From: a bacterium
GTDB taxonomy: Bacteria > ARS69
Direction of reading: 5' to 3'
Length of the DNA stretch: 7,463 bases
Assembly: GCA_025774865.1 (NCBI GenBank)
Contig: JALGZO010000471.1
Coordinates: 1-7,463, forward strand
Shown: positions 6,571 to 7,463 of the stretch, in pieces
Position numbering within the stretch: position 1 is the first letter of the stretch
Layout: every line of letters starts with the position of its first letter
Translations under genes and position numbers: made by a program
The notes under the pieces: model-generated
Told to the model about the DNA's origin: nothing
Databases searched by the model: none
The model's input: only the letters and a program-made list of their open reading frames with translations

Positions 6571-6600
6571 TATGCTGCGGTCGTCCCTGAAGAAGGAGGA
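6571..6600 (+). promoter_or_regulatory. Candidate -10 and strong RBS for the SDR gene
   Basis: TATGCT at 6571-6576 is a 4/6 match to the -10 consensus with no good -35 at 16-18 bases upstream. AAGGAGGA at 6593-6600 is a near-perfect Shine-Dalgarno with about 5 bases to the ATG, which decides the start at 6605 over an earlier in-frame ATG at 6536. The RBS is firm; the promoter is tentative. Confidence 0.5.
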
Positions 6601-6604
6601 TCGA

Positions 6605-7306
6605 ATGACGGAATTGAGAGATCGGCGGTACCTCGTCACCGGAGGCAGCCGGGGCATCGGGCGGGCGATCGCCGAGGCGCTCTCGAGTCGGGGGGCGCGA
6701 GTCGTGATCACCGGCCGGGATGCGAGCGTCGCGGAACGAACGGCGAAGGAGATCGGCGCTCACGCGGTGGCGGCGGACGTCGGCGAAGAGACCGATTGCG
6801 TCCGTTCCGTGCGGGAGGCCGCGGATGCTCTCGGCGGTCTCGACGGGCTCGTCAACAACGCGGGGATCGGCGAGTTCATGCCGGTCGAGAAGCTCGATGC
6901 GGACAAGTTTCGCCGCGTCTTCGCCGTCAACGTGCTCGGTCCCGCGATCATGACGCGGGAAGTCATCCCGCACCTGCGAAAGGCCGGCGGCGGCGACATC
7001 GTCAACATCTCCAGCACGTCCGGACTGAAGGGCGGCAAGAACTCGACGATCTACAGCTCCTCGAAGTTCGCACTGCGTTCGATGACGGAGTCCTGGCAGG
7101 CCGAGCTCCGTCCCGACGACATCCGCGTCATCCTGGTGAATCCGAGCTACGTGCAGACGGAGTTCGGAGGCGCGCCGGCCCCCACGGAGCTGAAGCCGAA
7201 GTTCCTGCGCGCGGAGGACATCGCGCATGCCGTCGTCGGCGTCCTGACGATGGAGCGGCGCGGATTCGTTCCCGAAGTGACCGTGTTCGCGACGAACCCG
7301 TTCTAA
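6605..7306 (+). CDS. Classical short-chain dehydrogenase/reductase (FabG-like)
   Basis: NAD(P)-dependent oxidoreductase of 233 residues, single Rossmann domain, cytoplasmic. Visible motifs: cofactor loop TGGSRGIG (12-19), D58 in AADVG after the third strand, NNAG (84-87), catalytic N109, S137, Y150 and K154 (YSSSK), and NPSYVQTEF (179-187) in place of the usual PG motif. R38 in ITGRDA at the end of the second strand favours NADP(H). The length is slightly below FabG (about 245), and the C-terminus ends in PEVTVFATNPF, seen in a subgroup usually annotated only as SDR oxidoreductase. It could act as a 3-oxoacyl reductase, but there are no fatty-acid genes nearby to support that. It is monocistronic as far as the window shows and divergent from the membrane-protein gene. 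Confidence 0.92.
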   Translation: MTELRDRRYLVTGGSRGIGRAIAEALSSRGARVVITGRDASVAERTAKEIGAHAVAADVGEETDCVRSVREAADALGGLDGLVNNAGIGEFMPVEKLDADKFRRVFAVNVLGPAIMTREVIPHLRKAGGGDIVNISSTSGLKGGKNSTIYSSSKFALRSMTESWQAELRPDDIRVILVNPSYVQTEFGGAPAPTELKPKFLRAEDIAHAVVGVLTMERRGFVPEVTVFATNPF

Positions 7307-7359
7307 TGTTCCGTCTCGAAAGTCTTGCTTTCTTTTGCGTTGGTTGGCTCGGAGCGGCA

Positions 7360-7463
7360 GGAGGCCGGGGGATCCCCTCGCCCGCCGTTGCTGCTCGGCT
7401 CGCGAAGGGGATTGTAGCTCGCCTGCGCTGCGCTGACGCGTTCGAGGGGGTCCCCCGGCCTCC
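7360..7463. repeat. Long near-perfect inverted repeat downstream of the SDR gene
   Basis: Two 21-base arms (7360-7380 and 7443-7463) are inverted copies differing at one base (T versus C), which as RNA still gives a G-U pair. The arms flank a 62-base GC-rich centre. Each arm also contains its own short palindrome (GGGGATCCCC and GGGGGTCCCCC types). The right arm ends at the window edge, so the repeat may be longer. It begins 53 bases after the SDR stop. It could be a bidirectional terminator or mRNA-stabilising stem, or a copy of a dispersed palindromic (REP/MITE-like) element. No transposase or target-site duplication is visible. Confidence 0.7.

Noticed and set aside
6520-6711. 64-residue N-terminal extension of the membrane protein
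   Set aside because: It would run antisense through the SDR promoter and cofactor-binding region and has no hydrophobic or conserved pattern.
7318-7336. GAAAG/CTTTC hairpin followed by TTTT after the SDR gene, as a terminator
   Set aside because: The stem is only 5 bp with three A-T pairs, too weak to call; termination at the downstream inverted repeat is as likely.
7306-7463. ORF beginning in TAATG overlap with the SDR stop and open to the window end
   Set aside because: It lacks an SD, starts with many A/T-ending codons unlike neighbouring genes, and runs through the inverted repeat. It is probably chance; sequence beyond the window would decide.

Overview
This is a GC-rich bacterial window with tightly packed genes on both strands. 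The gene set fits a free-living, probably aerobic Gram-negative bacterium: a lipoprotein-type sulfatase fold with TPRs, an O2-dependent tRNA hydroxylase, a GT-A glycosyltransferase and an ABC exporter. The sulfatase-plus-TPR architecture is common in Acidobacteriota, Planctomycetota, Myxococcota and related uncultivated phyla. The sequence alone does not let me name the phylum.

Layout. (1) Positions 1-1281, minus strand: N-terminal 427 residues of an MsbA/BmrCD-type ABC exporter half-transporter, cut by the window edge just after Walker A. (2) Positions 1282-1585: a 304-base gap that looks like a structured 5' leader for the exporter. In minus-strand order it has a candidate promoter, a 16-codon ORF with its own Shine-Dalgarno, a small hairpin, two near-identical tandem intrinsic terminators, and then the exporter's SD and GTG. 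This is the most interesting part of the window. (3) Positions 1586-5501, plus strand: a three-gene operon of a secreted sulfatase-fold/TPR lipoprotein, a MiaE-type tRNA hydroxylase (ATGA overlap) and a GT-A glycosyltransferase (2-base gap). (4) Positions 5449-6519, minus strand: a ten-helix membrane protein resembling the DMT/EamA superfamily, convergent with the operon and overlapping it by 53 bases. (5) Positions 6605-7306, plus strand: a classical short-chain dehydrogenase/reductase, divergent from the membrane protein across 85 bases. (6) Positions 7307-7463: non-coding by codon use, holding a long near-perfect inverted repeat that ends at the window edge.

How the genes work together is only partly visible. 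The operon joins an envelope-anchored hydrolase or transferase, a tRNA modification enzyme and a sugar transferase; this is not a recognised pathway, and co-transcription is the only firm link. The exporter and its leader look like a separately regulated export unit. No complete new defence, biosynthetic or mobile system is visible.
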